A stretch of DNA of 64,000 nucleotides, taken from positions 2,604,001 through 2,668,000 of the forward strand of contig OY970261.1 in assembly GCA_963715635.1 (NCBI GenBank), in the 5' to 3' direction. The notes under the pieces are model-generated. The model saw only the letters and a list, made by a program, of their open reading frames with translations. It searched no databases and was not told the origin of the DNA. Position 1 is the first letter of the stretch; the number at the start of each line of letters is the position of its first letter. Of this stretch, positions 38,340 to 46,619 are shown one piece after another. Origin of the DNA: JAPKZH01 sp963715635. GTDB lineage: Bacteria; Acidobacteriota; Aminicenantia; Aminicenantales; UBA4085. The translations under genes and the position numbers were made by a program.

Positions 38340-39024
38340 GCGGTCCTCCGATACAAGCTTGAATTCTTCTTTTTTCATGGCAGGGCGAATTCCCGCCAGT
38401 AATATATCGCCGGCCGCGAGGCGCTGTCAATGACGGGAGGAGCTCCGCTCCAAATACCTGCAAAAGGCATAAGCCCTGATTAATCAGTCGTCCTCATATG
38501 GCATGGCCACGGGGATTTGGACCCCAGTTTGGGAGCTGAACCCACCGCCGCTATCTTGAAAACACTTCAGAATCGATAGGCAGAAATTTTGTGCCAACTA
38601 TGTGACGTAATCGATTGAAAAATGCTGAAACTATGGCTCTAGAATTGAAAACGAGAGAGTCTCAAAAATCCTTCAAAATCAGGGGAAAACGAAAAAAGGG
38701 GTGATAGCAAGAATTGGATTAGAGCCAGAAACCACAGGAATGAGAATCCTTACAGCCCTCATTCGTCTTTCCTATTGAGGCGATATTCCGCAAAGAGCGT
38801 CGTTTCAACCTTCAGGAAGCCATGCCTCAGGGCCTCTGGCTTCCCCTTCATCAAATCTCCAATTTATCGCCCAAGTGTTTTATACTATCAAAAGTCTTAA
38901 AGAGATTCATATATCCAGGAGTTGAATTGAGCTGCTAATTAGTCAAGTGCATTAATTGCTTTAGTACATCATTGAAGGAAAAAACCTGAATTCCGCCCTT
39001 GATGCTTAGATTTTTTAGTTTTTC
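38340..39024. other. Gene-free AT-rich stretch
   Basis: 685 bases without a supported gene. It is more AT-rich than the flanks. One short minus-strand frame (about 38770-38865, ending YRLNRKDE) reads like a protein tail but has no body. No RNA structure or promoter stands out. Confidence 0.5.
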
Positions 39025-39450
39025 TTATTTTTTTAGTTTTCCATAAAGATTCTCAGCGATCTTTTCGAAGAGGTCCTTGGACTTATCACCGCCAATTAAC
39101 TGACCAGAATATTTTGTGAATTGACTATTAACTTTTATGCCATCATCGGTTTTTTCAATGAAAATCTGAAAACTAGGCAACTCATCTTTTGAATGTCCTC
39201 CATCGAGGAGGCCTTTCTTCTTTGTCGCTGAAATAAGCCCGCCGTTTTTATCTGACGAAGTAATCGTATATTTTATCTGCATCAAAGCTTTTGTAACAGC
39301 ACTCCATACTTCATCAAATGTTTTCTCTTTGAAAACCCATTCATTTTCATTTGTTTTTTGAAACGGCAATTGCTGAGAGTAAGAAAAGGAATTAAGTACA
39401 AAAGCAAAAAGGCTTAAAAAAATGAAAAACCTACTGAGTTTAAACATCAT
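39025..39450 (-). CDS. Small exported protein of unknown function
   Basis: 141 residues with a Sec signal peptide (FFIFLSLFAFVLNSFS). The mature part (EKTFDEVWSAVTKALMQIKY, TSSDKNGGLISATKKK, KVNSQFTKYSG) resembles the small exported DUF-type proteins with an alpha/beta fold in which a paralogous domain tests solubility of a lipoprotein, but no family is certain. Base composition is clearly more AT-rich than neighbouring genes, which suggests recent acquisition. No ribosome site better than GGAAA is seen. Confidence 0.65.
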   Translation of the reverse strand: MMFKLSRFFIFLSLFAFVLNSFSYSQQLPFQKTNENEWVFKEKTFDEVWSAVTKALMQIKYTITSSDKNGGLISATKKKGLLDGGHSKDELPSFQIFIEKTDDGIKVNSQFTKYSGQLIGGDKSKDLFEKIAENLYGKLKK

Positions 39451-39715
39451 TTTCCTCCAAAAAAAATCTATTATCCATTAAATTTTCGATAGGCTAAAAT
39501 TAATAATAACTTTCCCCCTCTTTCTAGAATCAAAACCATTAACCATAATCAACCTTCTAAAAATACTTCTTAGGTTTTTACCCCTTCTTGATCTTGATGG
39601 TATTGTTTTGCTTCATTTGACAGCACTTGTCAAGCCGAGTTTAGGTCAGACCATCGTTTTCAAGAATCAGGTTGAGTTGACACTTGCTGCAAGGGCAAGT
39701 GTTGGTCAGACAATA

Positions 39716-40384
39716 TTAGGTCTGTTTGATTTTTTTCAAATAATCGCACCACTGACAATCTGCAGCAGGGTTTGGCGGTTGCGGCGACTCGATCAGCTTT
39801 AATGTATCGTCAATAAACTTAAGGTAATCCTCATTATTTCTCTCAACAGGAATAAGATGGATATTCGAGTCAAAAGAAAGCGATTTTGTATCCTTCTGGC
39901 TTACTGACGTTGGATGAAAATACAACAGCCCTAGCATGGATATCGGGGCTAAATTCAACGAGCCTGGGGCCGGATTTTCTAAAGCATGAGCATAGGAATG
40001 GAGCTGACGGCCATATAGTTTTGACGCCCCGCCTTCAGGATTTCCCGTCTTGTAATCGATGACACCATAGGTCCCGTCATCAAACTCGAGGACGACATCA
40101 AATCGCCCCTTTATGTAGCAGGTGTCTTTATGATTCTCGAATCTAAATATTTTTGATTCAATATGTTTTTCTCCATACTTTACGATTCCTGGCGGTAACC
40201 CTGAGTGAAGCTCTTCTGTCCGCTTGCCGTCGTAATATTCCTTTAGAAGCCCGGCGATCTTGGTAAATATCGAAGGAAGCGGAATCGAAGGTTGCGAAAT
40301 CCCATGCTTGGCTTTCAGATAAAAACATCTCTCGCAGCCGTCATATAAAAAGGTCAAATCTGATGGGCTTAGTTTGTAGTTCAT
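39716..40384 (-). CDS. PD-(D/E)XK nuclease, RecB/Cas4-like with flanking Cys pairs
   Basis: 222 residues. The nuclease core is visible: GRFDVVLEFDDGTYGVIDYKTG gives the Asp and the D-x-K signature, followed by the Gln-Tyr helix YGRQLHSYA. Cys pairs at the N-terminus (CERCFYLK, residues 17-20) and the C-terminus (CQWCDYLK) flank the core, the layout of Cas4, AddB and related Fe-S nucleases. It is a likely 5'-3' or repair exonuclease. No CRISPR array or cas gene is nearby, so a Cas4 role is not supported. AT-rich like its neighbour. Confidence 0.75.
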   Translation of the reverse strand: MNYKLSPSDLTFLYDGCERCFYLKAKHGISQPSIPLPSIFTKIAGLLKEYYDGKRTEELHSGLPPGIVKYGEKHIESKIFRFENHKDTCYIKGRFDVVLEFDDGTYGVIDYKTGNPEGGASKLYGRQLHSYAHALENPAPGSLNLAPISMLGLLYFHPTSVSQKDTKSLSFDSNIHLIPVERNNEDYLKFIDDTLKLIESPQPPNPAADCQWCDYLKKIKQT

Positions 40385-40489
40385 GCAAATCCCCCTTACT
40401 CTTACTATCTATTTTCATATCCTTATATTAATGCACTGCGGGTCTCAGAGTTCTTCATCTCCGCTCTCTTCTTATTGCTATTCTTAATT

Positions 40490-40834
40490 CTAGGCATCAC
40501 CCCTGGGATTCACCGTGTTTCCCTCCACCATGAGCACCACGGTTTTTTCTTTTGCCCTTGTTCTATGGATTACCTGCCTTGGGACCGTGTATCCTTGTCT
40601 AGGCATGAGTTCAATTGTTTCTCCTTCCAGGTCGAGGAGTAGCTTCCCCTCCAATACAAAGAAGAGTTCATCTTCCAAATTGTGTTTATGCCAATGGAAC
40701 TCCCCTTCAAATATGCCAAGACGAATGATTGAATCATTCACCTCAGTGAGGTTTATGTTGACCCATTTCTCTAGATTTTCACGGACCAGCTTGGATACGT
40801 CTATTATTCTCGATTGGCCTAATTTATTATTCAT
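40490..40834 (-). CDS. Single-domain cupin
   Basis: 114 residues, cytosolic. One cupin barrel with HWHKHNLEDELFFVLEGKL and a C-terminal PRQVIHRTRA providing His, His, Glu and His metal ligands. The start at 40834 has TAGGAG six bases upstream; the upstream ATGs do not. Small cupins of this kind often bind metals and small organic ligands; the role is unknown. It lies just downstream of the frameshifted methyltransferase on the same strand. Confidence 0.8.
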   Translation of the reverse strand: MNNKLGQSRIIDVSKLVRENLEKWVNINLTEVNDSIIRLGIFEGEFHWHKHNLEDELFFVLEGKLLLDLEGETIELMPRQGYTVPRQVIHRTRAKEKTVVLMVEGNTVNPRGDA

Positions 40835-40856
40835 CTCAACTCCTATTGAATATAGG

Positions 40857-41496
40857 TTATGTTCGACGTCTAAACAGTACATGCCAAAAGCCGTGTTGAC
40901 CGCCATTCTCTTCGATCATTTCAAGCACCTCGAAGTAACGGCCGAACAGCTCCAGGATATCGCCGCGCGTGAAATATCGCCGGTAGGCCCCCTTGTGCGA
41001 TATGCCAAGGTCTGCGACTGCCGCGGAAAAGCGGGAACTTAGGGCTGAAGACGGAAAGGATGTAGAAGCCATTGGGAGACAAGACTCTCAGAATGCCGGC
41101 CTTATAGGCGGGCCAATCCGACTTTTTTTGATGATGGAGGCACCCATAGTCAAAAACAACATCAAATACCGTGTCAGGAGGCGGTAGAGAGAGTACATTC
41201 GCTAATCGAAAGTCGATTCCCTTAGCTCCCTTTGCCTTGGCAAAACGTTGGGCCTGTTTAAGTGCTAAAAGCTCATAATCAACTGCAGTCACTTTGAAAC
41301 CCAGCCGCGCCGCAAGAATGGCATGGCGCCCTTCGCCACAACCGATATCCAATAATCTTCCGCCAGGAACTATTTGTTTCAGTCGAGTAAGGAACTTTAC
41401 GGCATAGGGCGATGGATCCTCCACCGCCCATCCATGCTTGCCTGTGCTATAAGCCTTGCGGAAATACTGTCGATTAGCTTTTGCTGCTGACGGCAT
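40857..41496 (-). CDS. SAM-dependent methyltransferase, frameshifted near its C-terminus
   Basis: Class I methyltransferase. Glycine motif I is LLDIGCGEGRHAIL, motif II VTAVDYE, and motif IV DVVFDYGCLHH. The first frame runs MPSAAKANRQYF to RRPWHIAQG, then turns into nonsense; the next frame continues GAYRRYFTRGDILELFG and HGFWHVLFRRRT to a stop at 40857. Removing one base from the run of five C (plus strand, about 40988-40992) gives one protein of about 213 residues. The start at 41496 uses AGGAGG, a little far upstream. Sequencing error or recent mutation cannot be separated here. Confidence 0.75.
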
Positions 41497-41749
41497 CCTG
41501 GAAAAGCCTCCTTCCAATACCCCTATCAAAACAAAACTTTACGTTAACTTATAAAAGGGCTTTCTTTACGTTTATCATCTGACACAAGAATGCGCGCCGT
41601 CAATAGATTGTAATGATTTCGCTGATTGTCTTAGTTATGATCTTAAGAATTTCCCTTATCTATCCCCGCGAGCCGATCATCCGTCCTCTTTCCCGCGGCC
41701 TCATGTTAATTCGGAAGGGCTGGGAAGACGGCTCAATGCCTCAGGCTTG

Positions 41750-42415
41750 TTACCTCACCCCCGCCAGCCTCTTCCTCGCGTCCTTTGCCTCAGGCAGGCC
41801 GGGGTCGGCGTTTTTCCAGAGGCCGAGGAATTTACGATAGTTCTGGCTGGCTCGGGCTTTATCCCCCTGCTGCTCGGCGATCTTCCCAGGCATGTAGAAG
41901 GCCTTAGCGTAGATATTGCCGTCCATAGATCTGCCGGATGTGAGAAGCGTGATTTTTTCGTATGTGTTGCGAGCTTTAATCAGGTCTCCCGATTCATAGA
42001 GAGCTCGGGCGAGATTGTCAAAGTAGGAGGCCTGTTCAAGGTTACGTTTGGTTTCGAAATCAAGGCGGCCGCACGCTCTGCCGAAGAGATCTGCGGCCTG
42101 GCGATAGTCCTTCTTCTTAAGTTCGATCAGCCCGAGGATGTAAGGAGAGACATAATCGTAGCGGCCAAGTGCTAGGAATACCGGTGTTGAAATTGTCGGC
42201 TCTTTAATAATGTCATAATCTTTGAAAATGGAATTTTGTAAATGAAGAGATACATCCCTGACATTGTCAAACGCATTGACAATATCTGATAAATCACCTC
42301 TTGGGTCATATAAGAGTTTTGGTGTCATGGCGATATAGGTGGCCACTTGCCTTTCTTTTGGAGACATCTGATTCAGTTCATCTCTTGGAATTTTTTCCCA
42401 GTTCTGGTCTGACAC
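41750..42415 (-). CDS. Chimeric ORF: alpha/beta-hydrolase fragment joined to TPR tail
   Basis: 221 residues in one open frame. Residues 1-90 (SIFKDYDIIKEP, then PVFLALGRYDYVSP) look like the C-terminal part of an alpha/beta hydrolase of the proline iminopeptidase type. From about residue 92 the sequence (LIELKKKDYRQAADLF, ARALYESGDLIKARNTYEKI, DADPGLPE-like tail ARKRLAGVR) is colinear with the C-terminal TPR repeats of the kinase at 42989. It has no start with a ribosome site; GTG at 42415 is only a first possible codon. Probably a recombination product, not a working gene. Confidence 0.5.
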   Translation of the reverse strand: MSDQNWEKIPRDELNQMSPKERQVATYIAMTPKLLYDPRGDLSDIVNAFDNVRDVSLHLQNSIFKDYDIIKEPTISTPVFLALGRYDYVSPYILGLIELKKKDYRQAADLFGRACGRLDFETKRNLEQASYFDNLARALYESGDLIKARNTYEKITLLTSGRSMDGNIYAKAFYMPGKIAEQQGDKARASQNYRKFLGLWKNADPGLPEAKDARKRLAGVR

Positions 42416-42469
42416 GGTGCGCGGAAGGCGAAGGCCCCTCGGGAAATAAAGGTCGGCCGGCGGAAGGCC

Positions 42470-42838
42470 TCACTTCTTCTTGCCGGCCAGGTGGACGTAT
42501 AAATAAAGGAAACCGGGAAGCGCCGGGATGCCGAAGAAATATACCCGGCTCAGCGAACCCGGAAAGGCGAGCGCCGTCACTAGAATGAGCAGGATTCCCC
42601 CCAGGATGAAGAGGGAGGCCGCAAGGTCCTTGAACCAGCCGACGACGCAACCCACGAAGACCATGAGGAATCCGGCATCGGTCAAATAGTGTGGGATCGT
42701 ACGCCCCGATTTGTACGAGGCTAAGTCGGTGATCCCTTCCACAATCCCGAAGAGCGCCATAAACGCGATAAGCGTGCCGAAAGTTCGCGCGACCCAACGG
42801 AGCGCCGAAACCGAAGGCCTGTCCGAAATAGAGTTCAT
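42470..42838 (-). CDS. Small integral membrane protein
   Basis: 122 residues with four hydrophobic segments (TLIAFMALFGIVEGI, DAGFLMVFVGCVVGW, LAASLFILGGILLILV, YFFGIPALPGFLYLY) and a basic C-terminus (HLAGKKK). No recognised domain. GAGGGGTGTG lies just upstream of the ATG. It sits between the chimeric TPR ORF and the TPR kinase, all on the minus strand. Confidence 0.7.
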   Translation of the reverse strand: MNSISDRPSVSALRWVARTFGTLIAFMALFGIVEGITDLASYKSGRTIPHYLTDAGFLMVFVGCVVGWFKDLAASLFILGGILLILVTALAFPGSLSRVYFFGIPALPGFLYLYVHLAGKKK

Positions 42839-42988
42839 ATCACACCCCTCTCAAAAGAAAAAATACCTGAATGCAGCGCAAAGAATAAGGAACTCCTTTT
42901 ATTCTTAGCAAAAGGAGAAAATTCCCGCCGCTCACTGAGGCACAATCAATGGCCACCACCCCCTTTATGCTTCGCCAGGCATCGCAGA

Positions 42989-45900
42989 TTAGGAGGGCCA
43001 GCTGCCCTTCAGCCCCGCCAGCCTCTTTCTGGCATCTTCAAGCTCGGGAAGGCCCGGGTCGGCGTCCTTCCAGAGGTCGAGGAAGCGTTGGTAATTCTCG
43101 GAGGCCTTTGCTTTGTTCCCCTGCCGTTCATATATCGTGCCCAGTCTGTAATAGGTCTGGGCATAGAGGTCCCCGCACAGGGTTCTTCCGGGGAGGAAAT
43201 CAACGATCCGCTCGAATTCATCGCGGGCCTTTCGCAGATCCCCGGATTCATAATAAGCCCGGGCCAGATAATACATATACAGGGCATTCTCCGTTTCCCA
43301 CGTATAGGGATGAGGGAAAAGGGACACCGAATCCTGGAAGGACTTGATGGCCTCAGAATAGTCCTTTCTTTTAAGCTGAATCATGCCCGTCAGGAAGTGA
43401 TAGTGTCTGATACTTTTTTTATACAGGCTCGTTTCTACCAGCCCTTTGATCTCCTCGGCGACATTCCGGGCGTCGGCCAGCCTCCCCATCTCTGCGTAGA
43501 TCCATCCTTTCATCTCCAGAATGTAAATTCTGTCGACTATGGGCAGCTGCTCGGAGATTCGGGGCTTCTCCACGGCCTCCAACGCTTCCCGGTACTTCCC
43601 CGACCTGAGATAGTGATAGGCGAGATCGTAATACAGATACAAAAGATTCATGTCCTCTTTCTGCTTTTCAGCCAAATCGATTCCCAGCATAATCTGATTT
43701 TTCGCTTCCTCGAATTTTCCCAGTGTTTTGTATAAATACCCGAGCTGCTCTCTGGCCAAGAGATGGTCGCCCGGGTCGATAAATCCCAGCCATTTCTTAT
43801 AGACCTCTTCCGCTTTGGTGAAATCCCAAATCAAGTGATAAAACCTGGCTTTTGTATATGTCGGGTCGATGGCGGCAGCCTTATCCGCCTCGTCCAGGGC
43901 CAGGTCGAATTGTCCCTGAAAAGCATACAGCATTCCGAGGTTCCAATGCGCCATGAGATTATCGGGAAAACGATTTACCCCGTCCTCAAGGACTTTCTTG
44001 GCTTTGTCGTATTCTCCCTTAGCCATATAAGAAGTGGATAAGTTGGCGTATGCATTCGCAAAACTTGTTCCGGCCTTTATGGCTGATTCGTAGCATTCTA
44101 TGGCCTTATCCCATTCCTCGATATGATTATATATATTCCCTAAGTTGATATTTGCTGAAACGGCCTCCGAGGATTCGGAGTAAAGGGATATTAATTTTTC
44201 ATAAGTCTCGATGGCTTTTTCGTAGGTGGAAGGCACGCTGTAGAAAGCGCTCCCCCGGATGAAGAGTTTCTCTCTCTCGGGAAGCCGGTCGCTCAGCTTA
44301 AGGGCCTCCTGCATATACTTTCTTCTTTCATCGACCTTGCCCATATTCCCGTAGGCCATACCCATGGACCTGAAGGCCATGGCGAACCCGGGGTCAATAG
44401 CGATGGCCTTTTCCATGAATGGAATGCTCTGTTGCCAATGACCTGCGAGGTGCAGCTTTATTCCTTCAAGGTAATACTTATAAGCCTCCGGAGATGAGGT
44501 CGTGACCTGTCCGATTTCACCGTCCAGATCACTCGCCACCTGCTCGGCAGAAATCTTGAGACTGGCCTTGGTCCATTTGGTGAGCTCATCCACCATGGCG
44601 AAAATGCCCTCTTCGCCCTTTGCTTCCACTCTATATGTGGCGATCGGCTCCGCCGAACGCGCATCCTGCAGGATCATGTCTATTCTCAGAATATCGCCCG
44701 CTTTCGAATAGCTTCCTCTGGCGATGTGATTCACCCCTCCTTGGGCGGCCACTCTTTTCAGGACCTCCGAAGAAAAGCTCTTGGCCTCAAGCTGATCCAT
44801 CTTGTTGAGGATATCGAACAGTCTGTCGCCGCCCAACACCTTCAAGTATCTCGATTGCATGAGGTCGGTGATCAGCAGATCGGAAATGCCTTTTCTCCAG
44901 TTATCCAGGTTTTCATCTCCCGTGTTGTTCTCAAAATACACGACGGCTAGGGAAGGCTTATCGGAGGGGGGAGGGGCCACTCGGCGTTTGGGCAGGAAAC
45001 GCCAGAGGCCGATAACGACGACGGCGATTGCCGCTAATATGGAAAGGGGGACAAATAACTTCTTCCGGTTGATTGTCAAGGTGATCGGCTTTGAGGTGAC
45101 GGTCTTCCTTTTGGGAATAGGGCGTTCTGTGGTCGGGATACCTTTTTCAATCTTCTCAAGGTCAGCCCTCAACTCATCGGCGTTTTGATAACGTCTCTCT
45201 TTATCTTTCTCCAGGCATTTGAGTACCAAGCGGCTGAGGTCCTGGGGAATCTGGACGTTTAGCTCTCTGGGATCTTTCGGGATTTCGCTCTTCTGTTTCA
45301 CCCCGATGGTGAAAGGCGTATCGCCTTCAAAAGGCACCTGCCCAGTCAGCATCTCATAGAGAATAATGCCCAGCGAATAGATATCCGAACGCTGATCGAT
45401 CTCTTTTCCTTCCACCTGCTCGGGTGACATGTATTCGCGTGTGCCGATCATGACTCCGGCACCCGTGATTCCCTTGACCGAAATTGACCGGGCGATCCCA
45501 AAATCCATAATTTTGGCATTGCCCTCTTTGTCGATCATGATATTGCCGGGCTTCAAATCCCTATGAACAACCCCAAGCCTGTGAGCCTCGGCCAGCCCGT
45601 CACAGACCTGCTTGGCAATGAAAATGGCCGTTCCCACAACGAGTTGCCTTGACCGCCGAATGAAGCTCTTGAGATCCTCTCCGGACACGTACTCCATGGT
45701 GATGAAATAATTGCCGGCTTCCCTGCCCAGGTCATACATCCGGCAAATATTCTTGTGAGAGATATCCCGGGCAATTTTGAGCTCATTCCGGAAGCGATCG
45801 ATCGTGTTCTTATCGGCCGAAACCTCGGGCTTAATGAGCTTCAAAGCCATCTTGGCCTGGACTTCCTGGTCGAAGACCTTGTAGACCTTGCCCATCCCGC

Positions 45901-46096
45901 CTTTGCCCAGCTCTTCGATGACCTGGTAGCGGCCGGCAAAAGTGGATCCTGTGGTCAGCTCTTTGACAGGTGTCTGGAGGGTTTCCGTTGGGGAGGAGTA
46001 GATTTCTTTAGTAGGGATTAGCTGCGTGCCACACTCTCCGCAGAACTTAACGGTGTCAGGATTAGCGACGTTACATTTCGGGCACTTGATGGTCAC
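42989..46096 (-). CDS. Transmembrane Ser/Thr kinase with zinc ribbon and TPR array
   Basis: 1035 residues. Residues 4-24 are a zinc ribbon (CPKC...CGECG). About 55-325 is a Hanks-type kinase: GKGGMGKVY, ALKLIKPE (Lys), VVHRDLKPGNIM, DFGIARS, GTREYMSPEQ. One membrane helix follows (LFVPLSILAAIAVVVIGLW, about 355-375). About 390-530 resembles the exported FlgO/TolB-N-like domain of such kinases (PSLAVVYFENNTGDENLD). From 535 to 1010 come about ten TPR repeats. The protein would sense outside through the TPR part and phosphorylate inside. GTG 46096 is preferred because AAGGGG precedes it and the zinc ribbon then starts at residue 4; ATG 46135 has no site. Confidence 0.9.
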   Translation of the reverse strand: MTIKCPKCNVANPDTVKFCGECGTQLIPTKEIYSSPTETLQTPVKELTTGSTFAGRYQVIEELGKGGMGKVYKVFDQEVQAKMALKLIKPEVSADKNTIDRFRNELKIARDISHKNICRMYDLGREAGNYFITMEYVSGEDLKSFIRRSRQLVVGTAIFIAKQVCDGLAEAHRLGVVHRDLKPGNIMIDKEGNAKIMDFGIARSISVKGITGAGVMIGTREYMSPEQVEGKEIDQRSDIYSLGIILYEMLTGQVPFEGDTPFTIGVKQKSEIPKDPRELNVQIPQDLSRLVLKCLEKDKERRYQNADELRADLEKIEKGIPTTERPIPKRKTVTSKPITLTINRKKLFVPLSILAAIAVVVIGLWRFLPKRRVAPPPSDKPSLAVVYFENNTGDENLDNWRKGISDLLITDLMQSRYLKVLGGDRLFDILNKMDQLEAKSFSSEVLKRVAAQGGVNHIARGSYSKAGDILRIDMILQDARSAEPIATYRVEAKGEEGIFAMVDELTKWTKASLKISAEQVASDLDGEIGQVTTSSPEAYKYYLEGIKLHLAGHWQQSIPFMEKAIAIDPGFAMAFRSMGMAYGNMGKVDERRKYMQEALKLSDRLPEREKLFIRGSAFYSVPSTYEKAIETYEKLISLYSESSEAVSANINLGNIYNHIEEWDKAIECYESAIKAGTSFANAYANLSTSYMAKGEYDKAKKVLEDGVNRFPDNLMAHWNLGMLYAFQGQFDLALDEADKAAAIDPTYTKARFYHLIWDFTKAEEVYKKWLGFIDPGDHLLAREQLGYLYKTLGKFEEAKNQIMLGIDLAEKQKEDMNLLYLYYDLAYHYLRSGKYREALEAVEKPRISEQLPIVDRIYILEMKGWIYAEMGRLADARNVAEEIKGLVETSLYKKSIRHYHFLTGMIQLKRKDYSEAIKSFQDSVSLFPHPYTWETENALYMYYLARAYYESGDLRKARDEFERIVDFLPGRTLCGDLYAQTYYRLGTIYERQGNKAKASENYQRFLDLWKDADPGLPELEDARKRLAGLKGSWPS

Positions 46097-46238
46097 TGCT
46101 GACCCCTTCAATCTGGGATGGCTAAAGATTATCAAGGAAAGGCAGCAGAGTCAACTGGGCCAGAATCGAATCGGAATGCTTCTTGCGAAGCGAGGGATTT
46201 TAGGCCCTTTGCGTCAAGGGATCTGAGCTGTAAACAAA

Positions 46239-46303
46239 CTACTTCAGCCCCGCCAGCCTCTTCCTGGCATCCTCGACTTCGGGGAGGCCGGGGTCGGCGT
46301 CTT
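46239..46303 (-). pseudogene. Loose copy of TPR-kinase C-terminal tail
   Basis: Minus-strand reading DADPGLPEVEDARKRLAGLK then stop, almost the same as the end of the kinase at 42989. No TPR body is attached. It lies in the 523-base gap 46097-46619, which holds no supported gene and no clear promoter. Confidence 0.65.
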
Positions 46304-46619
46304 TCCCCTCCCCTGCTCCGACTTTCCCGGGATGTTGATCGTCTTCAAAGAGAGTGAGAGGATAGCTGTGGCAATGACAGGGTCGTGAAAGAACTTGTTC
46401 TGCTGGTTTAAATCGAGATCATAGCTGCTGAGGTCGCTTTCCCCTTATCCTTGACGATCGCATGAGTTGACGATACAATCTTGGCGTGATCAAGAGGAAG
46501 GATTCAACGGCCGGAGCGGGAATTCGCCACGCCGCGGAAAAAGGAAAATCCTTTAATTGAACGAGATCGGCCGATCGGTTAAATCCCGTCGGCTTTTTCC
46601 GTTGAAAGGAAGACGCCCC

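Noticed and set aside
38770..38865. Short minus-strand frame ending YRLNRKDE
   Set aside because: Looks like a protein tail, but no body or start can be found; mentioned only in the gap description.
39600..39720. Two near-repeats around ACTTG...GGTCAGAC
   Set aside because: Only two irregular copies with no constant spacer. Not a CRISPR array; none was seen in the window.
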